64,000 nt of DNA. It comes from Nitrospira sp. (GTDB taxonomy: Bacteria; Nitrospirota; Nitrospiria; Nitrospirales; Nitrospiraceae). The DNA lies in the NCBI GenBank assembly GCA_030123565.1, contig CP126122.1, positions 1,189,001 to 1,253,000 of the forward strand. The letters run 5' to 3'. The notes under the pieces were generated by a model, which worked only from the letters and a program-made list of their open reading frames with translations, made no database searches and was not told the origin of the DNA. The position numbers were made by a program, and so were the translations under genes. Shown here in pieces: positions 34,512 to 42,741 of this stretch (positions within the stretch are counted from its first letter, which is position 1; every line of letters starts with the position of its first letter).

Positions 34512-35318
34512 ATGATGACGGCAGTCGGACAGCTACAGATGTTCCTTCGGTGGTCGATGGGCTGTGTCGCGTTGTTGGGAGCGGTATGGATGGTGCCGGG
34601 CGATGCGGGGGCCGCGACCCTCTGGCCGGTCCAGATGCCCTATGAGGCGCCGCCGAAATCCGAACCGGTGCCCGACGTTTCCGTGGCGCCCAACACGAAG
34701 GCCTTGACTCCGGAAGAACTGCAGCGGGCGGAAGCGCTGCTCCCGCTCCTGGAGGGGAAGCAGGAATTTTGGGCGATGGGCGAGTTCGTCCATCTGGGCG
34801 AGTCGGTGCTGCCGGTCGTGACCAAGGCCTTGACGATGCCAGGCCCGCGCATCCGGTACAATGCCATCGAAACCCTCTCGATGATGAAGTCTCCGGCCGC
34901 CGTGCCCGCCTTGCTCGAAACGGCGAAACAGAGCGGTGAACTCCCCCGTATCAGAGAACATGCGCTGAGGGTGGCCGTGCGCCTCGATCCGCTCCAAGCC
35001 CCGCCCGCCATCGAGGTCATGGCCAAGGATGCCAATTCGACGATCCGCAAGTCCGCCGCGTTTGAAGCGCGCTACGTCCGCCATAAGGACGTCATCCAGC
35101 CGCTCATCGACCTGGTGGGTGATGAGGAGCGCTATGTCGCCATGTCCGCCGTGCAGTCGTTGTGGATGTTGACCAGGCACGAGACGGAATTCCACGATTG
35201 GGACGCTTCCAGCAGGCAGGACCGGCAGGCCTGGGCACAGGAGTGGGTGGAATGGTGGAACGCGTCGAAAGACACGTTCGAACTGCCGGAGCCCAGGAGC
35301 CGCAAGCGAGCTGGTTGA
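34512..35318 (+). CDS. Exported HEAT-repeat protein
   Basis: The protein has 268 residues. A signal peptide is visible (WSMGCVALLGAVWMVPGDAGAA). The mature part has several HEAT/PBS-lyase-type helical repeats, for example IRYNAIETLSMMKSPAAVPALLE, IREHALRVAVRLD, TIRKSAAFEARYVRHKDVIQ and YVAMSAVQSLWMLTRH. These form a curved binding scaffold without a catalytic site. It lies 25 bases after the RND gene and is probably in that operon, perhaps as a periplasmic accessory; this is inference from position. Confidence 0.75.
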   Translation: MMTAVGQLQMFLRWSMGCVALLGAVWMVPGDAGAATLWPVQMPYEAPPKSEPVPDVSVAPNTKALTPEELQRAEALLPLLEGKQEFWAMGEFVHLGESVLPVVTKALTMPGPRIRYNAIETLSMMKSPAAVPALLETAKQSGELPRIREHALRVAVRLDPLQAPPAIEVMAKDANSTIRKSAAFEARYVRHKDVIQPLIDLVGDEERYVAMSAVQSLWMLTRHETEFHDWDASSRQDRQAWAQEWVEWWNASKDTFELPEPRSRKRAG

Positions 35319-35437
35319 CGGAAGTGAATCTTCTGTCCGGTTGCGGTGGTTCGAAAGGCGGTGGTAGGTAATGACAGGACCGGTTGTGCCGGCGAGACAG
35401 GTGGTGCAACGCGGAAAATCATCTAGAAGGGTGCAGC

Positions 35438-35968
35438 ATGGCGATACTGAAAATCAGCAAACTCGGGAATCCGATTCTCCGGCAGAAGGCCCTGCCGGTG
35501 AGCCCGAGCGACATCAAGAAACCGGCGTTTCAGCAACTCATCGACGACATGTTGGAAACCATGTACGACGAACCGGGGATCGGTCTGGCTGCTCCGCAGG
35601 TGGGACGCTCGCAACAACTCGTGGTCATGGATTGCCCCGGCGAGGGCGGGTTTCCCAAGACGGTGCTCATCAATCCGACGATCCTGTTTTATGGGCCGGA
35701 ACAGGTAGAAGGCTGGGAGGGCTGTTTGAGCGTCGATGGCCTGCGCGGCAAGGTGACCAGGCCCTCGACCGTGCGGGTCACGGGGCTGGATCGTGAGGCG
35801 AAGACGGTGGATCTTGAAGCCAGCGGGTTGTACGCCGTCTGTATTCAGCATGAGCTGGACCACCTCATCGGCAAGCTGTTCCTCGATCGCATGACCGACT
35901 TCTCCACACTGACGCAGATGGAAGAGTTTCAGAAGTACTGGCAAAAAGAACCGGCCAGTGTCATCTGA
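35438..35968 (+). CDS. def: Peptide deformylase
   Basis: The protein has 176 residues from ATG 35438 behind an AGAAGGG site; the frame is open to 35384 but the extension is not conserved. All three family motifs are present: GIGLAAPQVG (residues 47-56), EGCLS (94-98, metal cysteine) and HELDH (138-142, two metal histidines and the catalytic glutamate). It removes the formyl group from nascent N-terminal methionine in the cytosol. Formyltransferase is not adjacent. It is followed 24 bases later by an ABC exporter gene. Confidence 0.96.
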   Translation: MAILKISKLGNPILRQKALPVSPSDIKKPAFQQLIDDMLETMYDEPGIGLAAPQVGRSQQLVVMDCPGEGGFPKTVLINPTILFYGPEQVEGWEGCLSVDGLRGKVTRPSTVRVTGLDREAKTVDLEASGLYAVCIQHELDHLIGKLFLDRMTDFSTLTQMEEFQKYWQKEPASVI

Positions 35969-35992
35969 TCCCTCCCGGATCCCCGAGCCGTC

Positions 35993-37717
35993 GTGAACTC
36001 TCTCCTGCGCGTGCTGTCCTACCTGAAGCCGTTCCGCATGCTGGCGGTGGTGACCTTCGTCTGCGCGGGGCTCGCCACGGCGTTGGAACTCGTGCCGCCC
36101 TATCTCGTCAAGGTCGTCATCGACGATGTCATCCAGGCCAAGCGTCCCGAGTTGTTGACCTGGGTGCTGGGGGCGCTCCTGGGGTCGTACGTCTTGCGGA
36201 ACCTGGCGAGTTCGATGCGGGTGCGGTTCAACAATACGCTCGAACAGAAGGCCGTCCATGCGCTCCGCATGCAGGTGTTCGGCGCGTTGCAACGGTTGTC
36301 GCTGAGTTATTTCGAGAACCGGTCGACCGGTGAGATCATGACGCGGGTGACCAGCGACACCGAACATGTCGAACGGATCTTCGTGGACGGACTCGAAGGC
36401 CTGCTGACCGCTTCCCTGACGCTGATCGGCATCACGATCATGTTGTTCTCGTTGAACTGGAAGCTGGCGCTGTTGTCCCTTCTGCCCATTCCCATCCTGG
36501 CGGTCTGTGCCGCCTGGTTTACCAGGCGGGTCCACGGCTATTACTATGAGATGCGCAAGAGCGTGGCGGACCTCAACGCCTACCTTCAAGATGCACTGTC
36601 CGGCATCAAGGAAACGATCGGATTCAACCAACACGAGCATGAACGGAAGCGGTTCGAAACATTGAGCCAGGCCTACAGCAAGAGCAGCCTGCGCGCCATG
36701 TATCTGTGGTCCTGGTACTGGCCCGGCATGGTCTTCGTGGGCAGCACCGGCACGGTGTTGATCCTGTGGTACGGGGCGGGGGAAGTGCTGGCGGGGCACC
36801 TGACGGTCGGGCAGTTGGTTATGTTCCTCTCGTACCTGACGCTCTTCTATACGCCGATCAACGAGATCCATTCGCTCAATCACATGTTGCAACATGCGTT
36901 GGCGGCCAGCGAGCGAGTGTTTGAAATTCTCGATACGAAACCGGACGTGGAGGAACGGCCCGGTGCCGTCCGTCCCGTCGAACGGTTGAGGGGCCTGGTG
37001 GAGTATCGGGATGTGTCGTTCGGGTATCGGAAGGACGGCATCGTCCTGTCCGATGTGAACCTCACGGTCAGGCAGGGAGAGCGCATCGCGTTGGTGGGGC
37101 CGAGCGGCGCGGGAAAGACATCGCTCCTGAAGCTCTTGATGCGGTTCTATGATGTGCGCAGCGGAGCGGTCTTGCTGGATGGGTATGACGTGCGGGATCT
37201 GCCGGTGGCGTTCTTGAGAAGTCAGATCGGTTTGGTCCAGCAGGAGCCCTTTCTGTTCAACGGCACGGTGCGGCAAAATATCGTCTACAGCGACCTGTCG
37301 GCGGGACATGAGCGGGTCGAAGCGGCGGCGCGCGCGGCCCGCGCCCACGACTTTATCTGCCGCCTGCCGGATGGATATGATAGTTGGATCGGCGAACGGG
37401 GTGTGAAGTTATCGGTGGGGCAGAAGCAGCGGGTGTCGATCGCACGGGTGTTGCTGAAGGATCCGCCCATCGTGATCTTCGACGAAGCGACCTCCAATAT
37501 CGATACGGAAACCGAGGTCAAGATCCGCGAGGCGTTGAACGATTTGACTAAGGGACGCACGACGTTCATCATTGCGCACCGCTTGGCGACGCTGCATGAC
37601 GTGGACCGCATTATTGTGGTGGAGCACGGCACCATCGTCGAAGAGGGCGGGCATGAAGCACTCATGCGACGGGGCGGGGTCTATGCCGGCCTGTATGATG
37701 CCCAGTTCAAAATTTAG
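35993..37717 (+). CDS. MsbA-like ABC exporter (fused permease and ATPase)
   Basis: The protein has 574 residues from GTG 35993. Residues about 15-310 are a six-helix ABC type I exporter domain, with the MTRVTSDTEHVERIF coupling region. The nucleotide-binding domain follows: Walker A VGPSGAGKTS near 370, Q-loop LVQQEPFLFNGTVRQNI, signature LSVGQKQRVSIARVL (Val replacing the usual Gly), Walker B IVIFDEATSN and the switch IAHRLATL. Such half-transporters act as homodimers, flipping lipid A precursors, lipids or drugs across the inner membrane. The substrate is not known. Its TAG stop touches a palindromic repeat that could terminate transcription. Confidence 0.9.
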   Translation: MNSLLRVLSYLKPFRMLAVVTFVCAGLATALELVPPYLVKVVIDDVIQAKRPELLTWVLGALLGSYVLRNLASSMRVRFNNTLEQKAVHALRMQVFGALQRLSLSYFENRSTGEIMTRVTSDTEHVERIFVDGLEGLLTASLTLIGITIMLFSLNWKLALLSLLPIPILAVCAAWFTRRVHGYYYEMRKSVADLNAYLQDALSGIKETIGFNQHEHERKRFETLSQAYSKSSLRAMYLWSWYWPGMVFVGSTGTVLILWYGAGEVLAGHLTVGQLVMFLSYLTLFYTPINEIHSLNHMLQHALAASERVFEILDTKPDVEERPGAVRPVERLRGLVEYRDVSFGYRKDGIVLSDVNLTVRQGERIALVGPSGAGKTSLLKLLMRFYDVRSGAVLLDGYDVRDLPVAFLRSQIGLVQQEPFLFNGTVRQNIVYSDLSAGHERVEAAARAARAHDFICRLPDGYDSWIGERGVKLSVGQKQRVSIARVLLKDPPIVIFDEATSNIDTETEVKIREALNDLTKGRTTFIIAHRLATLHDVDRIIVVEHGTIVEEGGHEALMRRGGVYAGLYDAQFKI

Positions 37718-37885
37718 CAGGATGGTGAAAAAAACCGCCAGCTTTGTTCTCGCATCGCACATAGGCTCAACGTACCACGAGGGTACGCCTCGCCTCCGTG
37801 CTTGCTGCGGCCGCGCCTGGGAGAAGGCGTGTCTTGGCGCGCCGGGGTTGGGCGGGTAAGAAGGTGGCTTTTTTGACCATCCTGC
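37717..37885. repeat. Dispersed intergenic palindromic repeat, copy 2
   Basis: The ends are inverted copies: GCAGGATGGTGAAAAAAACC on the left and its near-complement GGCTTTTTTGACCATCCTGC on the right. The core contains CTCAACGTACC-ACGAGGGTACGCCT, itself a small palindrome shared with copy 3. It directly follows the stop of the ABC exporter, and the T runs at both ends would suit a bidirectional terminator. Confidence 0.8.
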
Positions 37886-38045
37886 AGACTGCCGGCGCAT
37901 CGTCTCCGACTTGGAGCCTTTGTGCATGCGGAGGGGACGAATGGCTTTTTAACAGGTTGCGACATTGTACGCCGTTCAGGCCTCGCATTGTACCGGCTAC
38001 TTATAGGGCATTGGCAACACTGGAAATAGAAGAGGTGAGGGATAT

Positions 38046-38240
38046 ATGGTGCTCGTGTATGAACATGATCCGTTGGATACGGAGGATGCGCGGGGTCGGT
38101 TTTATCACGTCTGTCGAGGCCGGCTGCTGCGGAGCGAGTTGACGATTCCACCGCCGGAAACGCCGTACGAATGTCCGGACTGCGGGATCGATTTGGAGAT
38201 GGAAGATTTCTGGGTGGCTCGGCAAAGGGGGTCGGTGTAG
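38046..38240 (+). CDS. Small zinc-ribbon-like protein, function unknown
   Basis: The protein has 64 residues. ATG 38046 follows GAGGTGAGGG. It contains one CPDC pair near residues 43-46 and an upstream HVC, so one metal may be bound by Cys/His ligands. There is no signal peptide. It is followed by a second small Cys-pair protein at 38287. I do not recognise the family. Confidence 0.65.
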   Translation: MVLVYEHDPLDTEDARGRFYHVCRGRLLRSELTIPPPETPYECPDCGIDLEMEDFWVARQRGSV

Positions 38241-38286
38241 CGAGGGTTGCGCTCACCGAATACATATACATGGAAGGGAGTGTGCC

Positions 38287-38496
38287 ATGGTTCGCAGTAC
38301 AGGCAGAAAAACGGTGTCCGTGTCACGCGGGTTGATGATGTTGTGCGAGACCTGCTACGAACAAGTTTTTCTCGAAAAACTGGTTGACCATCGGAACTTC
38401 GTATCCGATCACGAGTCGCTGTTCGACACGATCTGCCCGGGTTGCACCGACATCAACCGACCGTTGGTGGACGACATGCTGGGGAGTTCGGAGTAA
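38287..38496 (+). CDS. Small CxxC-CxxC protein, function unknown
   Basis: The protein has 69 residues. ATG 38287 stands behind GGAAGGGAG. Two cysteine pairs, CETC near residue 20 and CPGC near 50, are placed like a zinc ribbon or rubredoxin-type knuckle. The N-terminus is basic (RSTGRKTVSVSRG). Position and size suggest it accompanies the preceding small protein. Its function is unknown. Confidence 0.65.
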   Translation: MVRSTGRKTVSVSRGLMMLCETCYEQVFLEKLVDHRNFVSDHESLFDTICPGCTDINRPLVDDMLGSSE

Positions 38497-38752
38497 CGCT
38501 ACGTCATTCGTGAAACGTGCCGCGCCGGATGTGGCGCGGCGAATCACTCCTGCTATTGCGCCTCCGTGGCTTTTGTAGAGATGGTTCCGTCCGGCATCAC
38601 GTTCTTCTTTCTCACTCCATCGCATCGTGCTCTGTTGAAAGCGCTACAGTCTAGGAGACTTAGCTCTGGCGTATGGTTGCTCACGTCATAATGAAACCAT
38701 GTGCCGAGGCTACTACATGGGCCGCTTGACGGTATTAACGAATCGTTAGAAA

Positions 38753-39307
38753 ATGCGCCCATTTCAAGGGAAGGCAGGTCTGCCCGAATCTTCAGCCGGT
38801 GAGACAGTGCGAGATATCCTAATCAGAGCAACCGAAGACGCTATTCGCAGCGTTGACGCTGCGCGTTTCTTCCAGACAGAGCGCGGGTTCCACGGTCGTT
38901 TCTATTGCACACTTCAGCATCAGTTAGAGCGAGCAGGCCTAATAGCAAACAATGCCATACTGGAAATGGAGTATCAAAAAAGCCAGCGTCATGGCACATC
39001 GCAGCGTCCAGATATTGTATTTCATATACCGGCGGAGTATTCCCACGCGTTAGTGACTGAAAACAACTTTGCTGTTTGGGCACTAAAGAGGCGAGCCTCG
39101 GAATCTGATGCCAGGTCAGACTTTGATCGACTTGATGACATGTTTAAGACCCTCCACTATCAGTTGGGATTCTTTGTCAACGTCGACTCAGCAGACCCAA
39201 TGCTGCGGTGCTACACCGGTGCATACTCCAACTGTCTCGCTGCTGTGGCAGCGAGGCTCACTGACGCCCAGATTCTAGTCAAGTGGGCCCCAGATCCGGA
39301 GCCATAA
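38753..39307 (+). CDS. Hypothetical protein with a degenerate PD-(D/E)XK nuclease-like core
   Basis: The protein has 184 residues. It has a predicted order of helix, then strands, with RPDIVFH (D87) followed about 20 residues later by FAVWALKRR (K112). This looks like the D...ExK core of restriction-type nucleases, but the usual acidic residue before x-K is alanine (A110). The fold may be kept without activity, or the alignment may be wrong. Codon use is AT-richer than the flanks, which fits recent transfer. No methyltransferase or partner is adjacent. ATG 38753 lacks a strong ribosome site. Confidence 0.55.
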   Translation: MRPFQGKAGLPESSAGETVRDILIRATEDAIRSVDAARFFQTERGFHGRFYCTLQHQLERAGLIANNAILEMEYQKSQRHGTSQRPDIVFHIPAEYSHALVTENNFAVWALKRRASESDARSDFDRLDDMFKTLHYQLGFFVNVDSADPMLRCYTGAYSNCLAAVAARLTDAQILVKWAPDPEP

Positions 39308-39410
39308 AAATTCCTTCAAGCCGAAGATGCTTGGCAACTCGGCTTCGTTCCTACGCCGGATAGGGGCGAGTTAATCGGTACCTCAAAAGAGGAGTCGATG
39401 ATGGAAGTCC

Positions 39411-39654
39411 TAGGCTAGATTCTTCGGGCTTGTGGCCTGCTTCTCTGACGAGGAAGCGCGAAGGCACGTTCATGTGTATTGTGAACGTGGCGAAGAAAGT
39501 TCTGGCTCGATCCAATGGTCGAGTTGGCGCAAAACTTTAGTCTGGCCGCCCGACAGATCCGGGCAGCGAAAAATCTCATTGAGGAACATTACGATGAAAT
39601 CTGCAACGCTTGGCAAGAACATTTCGGAAGCTGAGGTCACAAACATCTCCCGGC
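39411..39654 (+). pseudogene. Broken DUF4160 gene
   Basis: A DUF4160 protein can be read only by changing frame. FSDEEARRHVHVYCERGE lies in one frame (from 39441). After a missing base near 39495 comes KFWLDPMVELAQNFSLAA, with RQIRAAKNLIEEHYDEI and NAWQEHFGS ending at TGA 39652-39654. The first 20-25 residues are also unclear, so more than one change is likely. DUF4160 genes normally precede and overlap DUF2442 genes, as here. Confidence 0.7.
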
Positions 39655-39905
39655 ATGGATTCTGGCTGTTCGTCGCAGACGAAGAGCTCTTTGTCGCCTT
39701 CAAAGAGTTCCCCTGGTTCAAGGATGCGTCCGTAGCAGAGCTTATAAACGTTCAATGGCCGCAGCCTCACCACCTGTATTGGCCGGATCTCGATGTGGAT
39801 CTAGCCGTCGAATCCATCAGGCACCCCAAGAAGTTCCCGCTCGTTTCGAAAACATCGCGACCAGCCAGGAATTCTAACCGACGAGCAAAGATTACGCGTG
39901 GCTGA
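39594..39905 (+). CDS. DUF2442 domain protein
   Basis: The protein has 103 residues from ATG 39594, inside the 3' end of the broken DUF4160 gene. The core VTNISRHGFWLFVADEELF, FPWFKDASVAELINVQWP and HHLYWPDLDVDLAVESI is typical of DUF2442. The DUF4160-DUF2442 pair is widespread and is suspected to be a toxin-antitoxin or DNA-binding pair, but this is not proven. Here the partner is frameshifted, so this gene may be an orphan. The Lys/Arg-rich tail after residue 85 is variable. Confidence 0.82.
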   Translation: MKSATLGKNISEAEVTNISRHGFWLFVADEELFVAFKEFPWFKDASVAELINVQWPQPHHLYWPDLDVDLAVESIRHPKKFPLVSKTSRPARNSNRRAKITRG

Positions 39906-39920
39906 AGTGAGGCACTAATC

Positions 39921-40355
39921 ATGCGACTCTACTTTGCATACGGCTCCAATATGTGGGACGCCCAGATGAAAATGCGATGCCCTCAAAGCAAGAAAGTCGG
40001 CGTTGCGCGTCTTCTTGGTTATCGTTGGATTATTTCGAAGCGCGGTTACGCGAACATCGTCAAATCAATGGAGGACGAAGTCGAAGGTATGCTTTTCGAG
40101 ATTTCTGCAACGGACGAAGTCTCTTTGGACAACTACGAAGGCGTTAGTTCAGGCTCGTATCACAAGGTCGATCTCCCTGTGTTACACGAGGAACAAGAGA
40201 AAGTGGCGTTGGTCTACGTTGATTCAGTGACAGTCGAAGGCTGCCCTCAACAGAAATACATTCAGCGTATCAATTCAGGGCTCGCAGATGCGAAGCTATC
40301 TGATGCGTACGTCACACGTTATGTGCGGAGATACATACCAGCCCAACCAAGTTAG
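39921..40355 (+). CDS. Gamma-glutamylcyclotransferase-like (AIG2/GGCT fold) protein
   Basis: The protein has 144 residues. The N-terminal strand ends in the YGSN loop (residues 7-10), and the catalytic glutamate is probably E73 in LDNYEGV. The small barrel VEGMLFEIS and the KVALVYVDSV strand complete the fold. Members release 5-oxoproline from gamma-glutamyl amines or peptides; the substrate is unknown here. It sits 15 bases after the DUF2442 gene in the AT-richer patch, so it was probably acquired with it. Confidence 0.8.
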   Translation: MRLYFAYGSNMWDAQMKMRCPQSKKVGVARLLGYRWIISKRGYANIVKSMEDEVEGMLFEISATDEVSLDNYEGVSSGSYHKVDLPVLHEEQEKVALVYVDSVTVEGCPQQKYIQRINSGLADAKLSDAYVTRYVRRYIPAQPS

Positions 40356-40376
40356 GGCTAAGCGCAACTCTTCTAC

Positions 40377-40706
40377 TTATTTGCAGGTTTTTCCGTCGAA
40401 GTTGAGGCAGGTCGATTCTCCGGACTTGATCTTCCAACTTTTCAACAGCGGCGGTTGGCCCTCGCGCGTTTCCACGACAATATCCGCCAGCCCGGACAGC
40501 GGCAATTTCTCCAGGTGAGGACGGGCCTCCGCTGGAACCTCCACCCAAAAGACCGATCCCAGCGTCGAAATCAGAATCCGGCTGTTTTCGATATCGACGT
40601 TGATGATCGGACTGTAGTAGCTCTTTTCAGCAGCAAACGTGTCAGCGGGTTTGAAAAGTCCGCTCAGGCACAGGATGAATGCGAAAATCGGCAGGATGAA
40701 TTGCAT
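40377..40706 (-). CDS. Small exported protein, function unknown
   Basis: The protein has 109 residues from ATG 40706 with GAAGGGAG upstream. A signal peptide (FILPIFAFILCLSGLF, cleavage near TFAAEK) precedes a short beta-rich domain (INVDIENSRILISTLGSVFWVEV). Two cysteines lie at the C-terminus (CLNFDGKTC). I do not recognise a family. It is convergent with the cyclotransferase-like gene and 100 bases from the sulfur-carrier cluster. Confidence 0.65.
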   Translation of the reverse strand: MQFILPIFAFILCLSGLFKPADTFAAEKSYYSPIINVDIENSRILISTLGSVFWVEVPAEARPHLEKLPLSGLADIVVETREGQPPLLKSWKIKSGESTCLNFDGKTCK

Positions 40707-40805
40707 CGAATGCTCCCTTCGATGACAGGTCAAGGCCGGATTATGGCATCGTTGACGGTCGATTGGTAGAGGGACCTGCGTCGAATCGCCTGAGCGGCGC
40801 ATGCG

Positions 40806-41318
40806 TCAAATGATACGGACATCGGCGGGCCGAACTTGGCCGCCGGTGATCCAATAGGTGCGGATGTCCGCTGCGGGGGAGTGCATGAGCGAAACCAGGA
40901 GATAGGCCGGGACGGGGAGGTTGATTCGTTCCCAGATTTCTTCGTAGTCGGTGGCGATCTTGATGTCTGTGTGCGAAGGCCTGGCCGGGTCCTTGGGATG
41001 GGAATGGTAGACGACCTGCAGGTCGAGGCCGTTCTTGCGGATGTCTTTCTTGGCGGCGGAAAAATCCTGCATATCCATCACGAAGGCGATTTCCGCGCGC
41101 TCTTCCGGCGAAAGCCGTTCGAGATGGGCGACCTTGTCTTCATCGAAGGTCGAGAGTTTCTCCGCTCCTTCGACGGCCACGATGTTGGTGATGCGATAGA
41201 GGTGCGTGACCGTTTTGTTCGTACCGGCGAGCAGGCCGCAACATTCGAACGGCGCCAACTCGCGCGCATGGGTCACGATCTGGTCCAGGATGTGCTGCGG
41301 AATCGAGAGATCAGGCAT
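40806..41318 (-). CDS. JAMM/M67 metallopeptidase (Mec-like)
   Basis: The protein has 170 residues. The JAMM zinc site is complete: upstream E25 in FECCG and HSHPKDPARPSHTD, which fits H-x-H-x7-S-x2-D exactly. Prokaryotic members clip the C-terminus of ubiquitin-like sulfur carriers or free an amino acid from them, as Mec does with CysO-cysteine in mycobacteria. Here it is the last gene of a cluster with two ubiquitin-like carriers, two E1-like enzymes and a cysteine synthase. Its likely substrate is therefore one of the carriers (42469-42741 or 45907-46107). It starts 1 base after the preceding E1-like gene. Confidence 0.88.
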   Translation of the reverse strand: MPDLSIPQHILDQIVTHARELAPFECCGLLAGTNKTVTHLYRITNIVAVEGAEKLSTFDEDKVAHLERLSPEERAEIAFVMDMQDFSAAKKDIRKNGLDLQVVYHSHPKDPARPSHTDIKIATDYEEIWERINLPVPAYLLVSLMHSPAADIRTYWITGGQVRPADVRII

Positions 41319-41319
41319 G

Positions 41320-42123
41320 TCAGATGGTGCAGACGACGCTGTAATCTCCGCCCAGGTCCTTGATGGTCGGTGTGGCGCTGCACAGGGGGCAACGAGGATC
41401 CTTGGGGCGTGACACCTTGCGGAACTTCATCTCCAGCGCGTCATAGATCACGAGCTTGTCCGCCAGTGTCTCGCCGATGCCGAGGATTTCCTTGATCGCT
41501 TCCGAGGCCTGCAGGATGCCCATGGTTCCGGCGAGCACACCCAACACGCCGGCTTCCTGACAGTTCGGGACCAATCCAGCCGGAGGCGGCTCCGGGTAGA
41601 GGCACCGATAGCAGGGATGCCCGGCATGGGGCTTGATGGTCGTGAGCTGTCCCTCGAAGCGGAACATGCTGGCCGAGATCAACGTTTTCTTGGCGAAGAA
41701 GCAGGCGTCGTTGACCAGAAATCTGGTCGTGAAATTGTCGGAGCCGTCCAGCACGATGTCATAGTCGGAGACCAGTCCGAGAATGTTTTCCGTATCGACG
41801 TTCAGCTGATAGGTCTTGATCGTGATGTCTGGGTTGATGGCCGACAACATCTTCCGCCCTGATTCGACTTTGGGAACCCCGATGGTCGCGGTGGTATGCA
41901 GGATCTGCCGCTGGAGGTTCGACAGGTCCACGACATCGCCGTCCACCAGGCCGATGGTGCCGATGCCTGCCGCGGCCAGGTAGAGGGCTGCCGGAGATCC
42001 CAGGCCTCCGGCGCCGATCAGGAGGACCTTGGCTTTCGACAGCTTGACCTGGCCCTTGCCGCCGACTTCATTCAGAATGATGTGCCGGCTATAACGTTGA
42101 ATCTGTTGGTCCGTAAAATCCAT
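41320..42123 (-). CDS. moeB: MoeB/ThiF-type E1-like adenylyltransferase, first copy
   Basis: The protein has 267 residues. The ATP-binding loop is GAGGLGSPAALYLAAAG near residue 37, followed by DGDVVDLSNLQRQ. Two Cys pairs (CYRC near 170, CPLC near 245) bind zinc. The NCQEAG segment is in the expected place for the thiol. It adenylates the C-terminal glycine of a ubiquitin-like sulfur carrier before sulfur transfer. A paralog lies at 44002-44826 in the same cluster; two copies suggest each serves its own carrier. There is no rhodanese domain. Confidence 0.9.
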   Translation of the reverse strand: MDFTDQQIQRYSRHIILNEVGGKGQVKLSKAKVLLIGAGGLGSPAALYLAAAGIGTIGLVDGDVVDLSNLQRQILHTTATIGVPKVESGRKMLSAINPDITIKTYQLNVDTENILGLVSDYDIVLDGSDNFTTRFLVNDACFFAKKTLISASMFRFEGQLTTIKPHAGHPCYRCLYPEPPPAGLVPNCQEAGVLGVLAGTMGILQASEAIKEILGIGETLADKLVIYDALEMKFRKVSRPKDPRCPLCSATPTIKDLGGDYSVVCTI

Positions 42124-42226
42124 CTGGTTCCGTCAGGCGTGAGGGGTGAAGTGTGAGGTGACCAACTCAAACACGACACGACCTGGTCGTCTCTCCTTAC
42201 CCCTTACGCTTTACTCCTTAAGTCTG

Positions 42227-42466
42227 TTACTCCACCACGTTCAGTTCAATGGGATCGACCATGCAACCCTTGGTACGGAACCCCTCGATGGCGCGTTCGA
42301 TCTCTTCCGTGTCGCCGGTCAGTTCGAGATCCATCCATCCGGTCGTCTCTCGCACGTCGGCGCGGCGCACGTTCGTCACCACCTTGAACTCATGGCCGAT
42401 CTGGTAAATGATCGGTTCCTTGATTTTGGTTTCGGGAAAGCGAATATGAAAACGTAGGCTGGTCAT
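42227..42466 (-). CDS. NIL-domain protein
   Basis: The protein has 79 residues and is a single NIL-type ferredoxin-like fold (LRFHIRFPETKIKEPIIYQ, VVTNVRRADVRETTGWMDLELTG). NIL domains occur in MetN transporters and in small proteins linked with homocysteine synthesis. The stop is about 100 bases before the first E1-like gene, and the start is 2 bases after the carrier gene at 42469. Context points to sulfur-amino-acid metabolism, perhaps binding a substrate or product. Confidence 0.83.
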   Translation of the reverse strand: MTSLRFHIRFPETKIKEPIIYQIGHEFKVVTNVRRADVRETTGWMDLELTGDTEEIERAIEGFRTKGCMVDPIELNVVE

Positions 42467-42468
42467 GG

Positions 42469-42741
42469 CTATCCTCCGGCGATCGCAGGGACGATCGACA
42501 CTTCGTCACCGTCTTTCAGCGAGGTTTCTTTCCCGTTGAGGAAACGGATGTCCTCCTCGTTGACGTAGATGTTGACGAAACGCCTCAAGTCACCATGTTC
42601 ATCGCAGAGCCGGTTCTTCAACCCGGGATAGGCGGCATCGAGCGACCCGATCATATCTGTAATAGTAGCTGCCGTAGATTCAACCTCGCCCTGGCCCTTC
42701 GTGAGCGGCCGGAGGGGAGTGGGAATGCGCACCTTAATCAT
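42469..42741 (-). CDS. MoaD/ThiS-type ubiquitin-like sulfur carrier (CysO-like)
   Basis: The protein has 90 residues. It has the beta-grasp pattern, ends in AIAGG with the free di-glycine needed for thiocarboxylation, and contains FVNIYVNEEDIRFLNGKET. Longer than ThiS (about 66), it matches the MoaD/CysO size. Its start overlaps the threonine-synthase stop by four bases, so the two are coupled. It would carry sulfide as a C-terminal thiocarboxylate to a PLP enzyme, as CysO does for CysM. Confidence 0.88.
   Translation of the reverse strand: MIKVRIPTPLRPLTKGQGEVESTAATITDMIGSLDAAYPGLKNRLCDEHGDLRRFVNIYVNEEDIRFLNGKETSLKDGDEVSIVPAIAGG

Noticed and set aside
37717-37885. Palindromic repeat taken as a simple intrinsic terminator of the ABC exporter
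   Set aside because: Length, inverted ends far apart and recurrence at several other loci fit a dispersed repeat family better, though termination may be a secondary effect.
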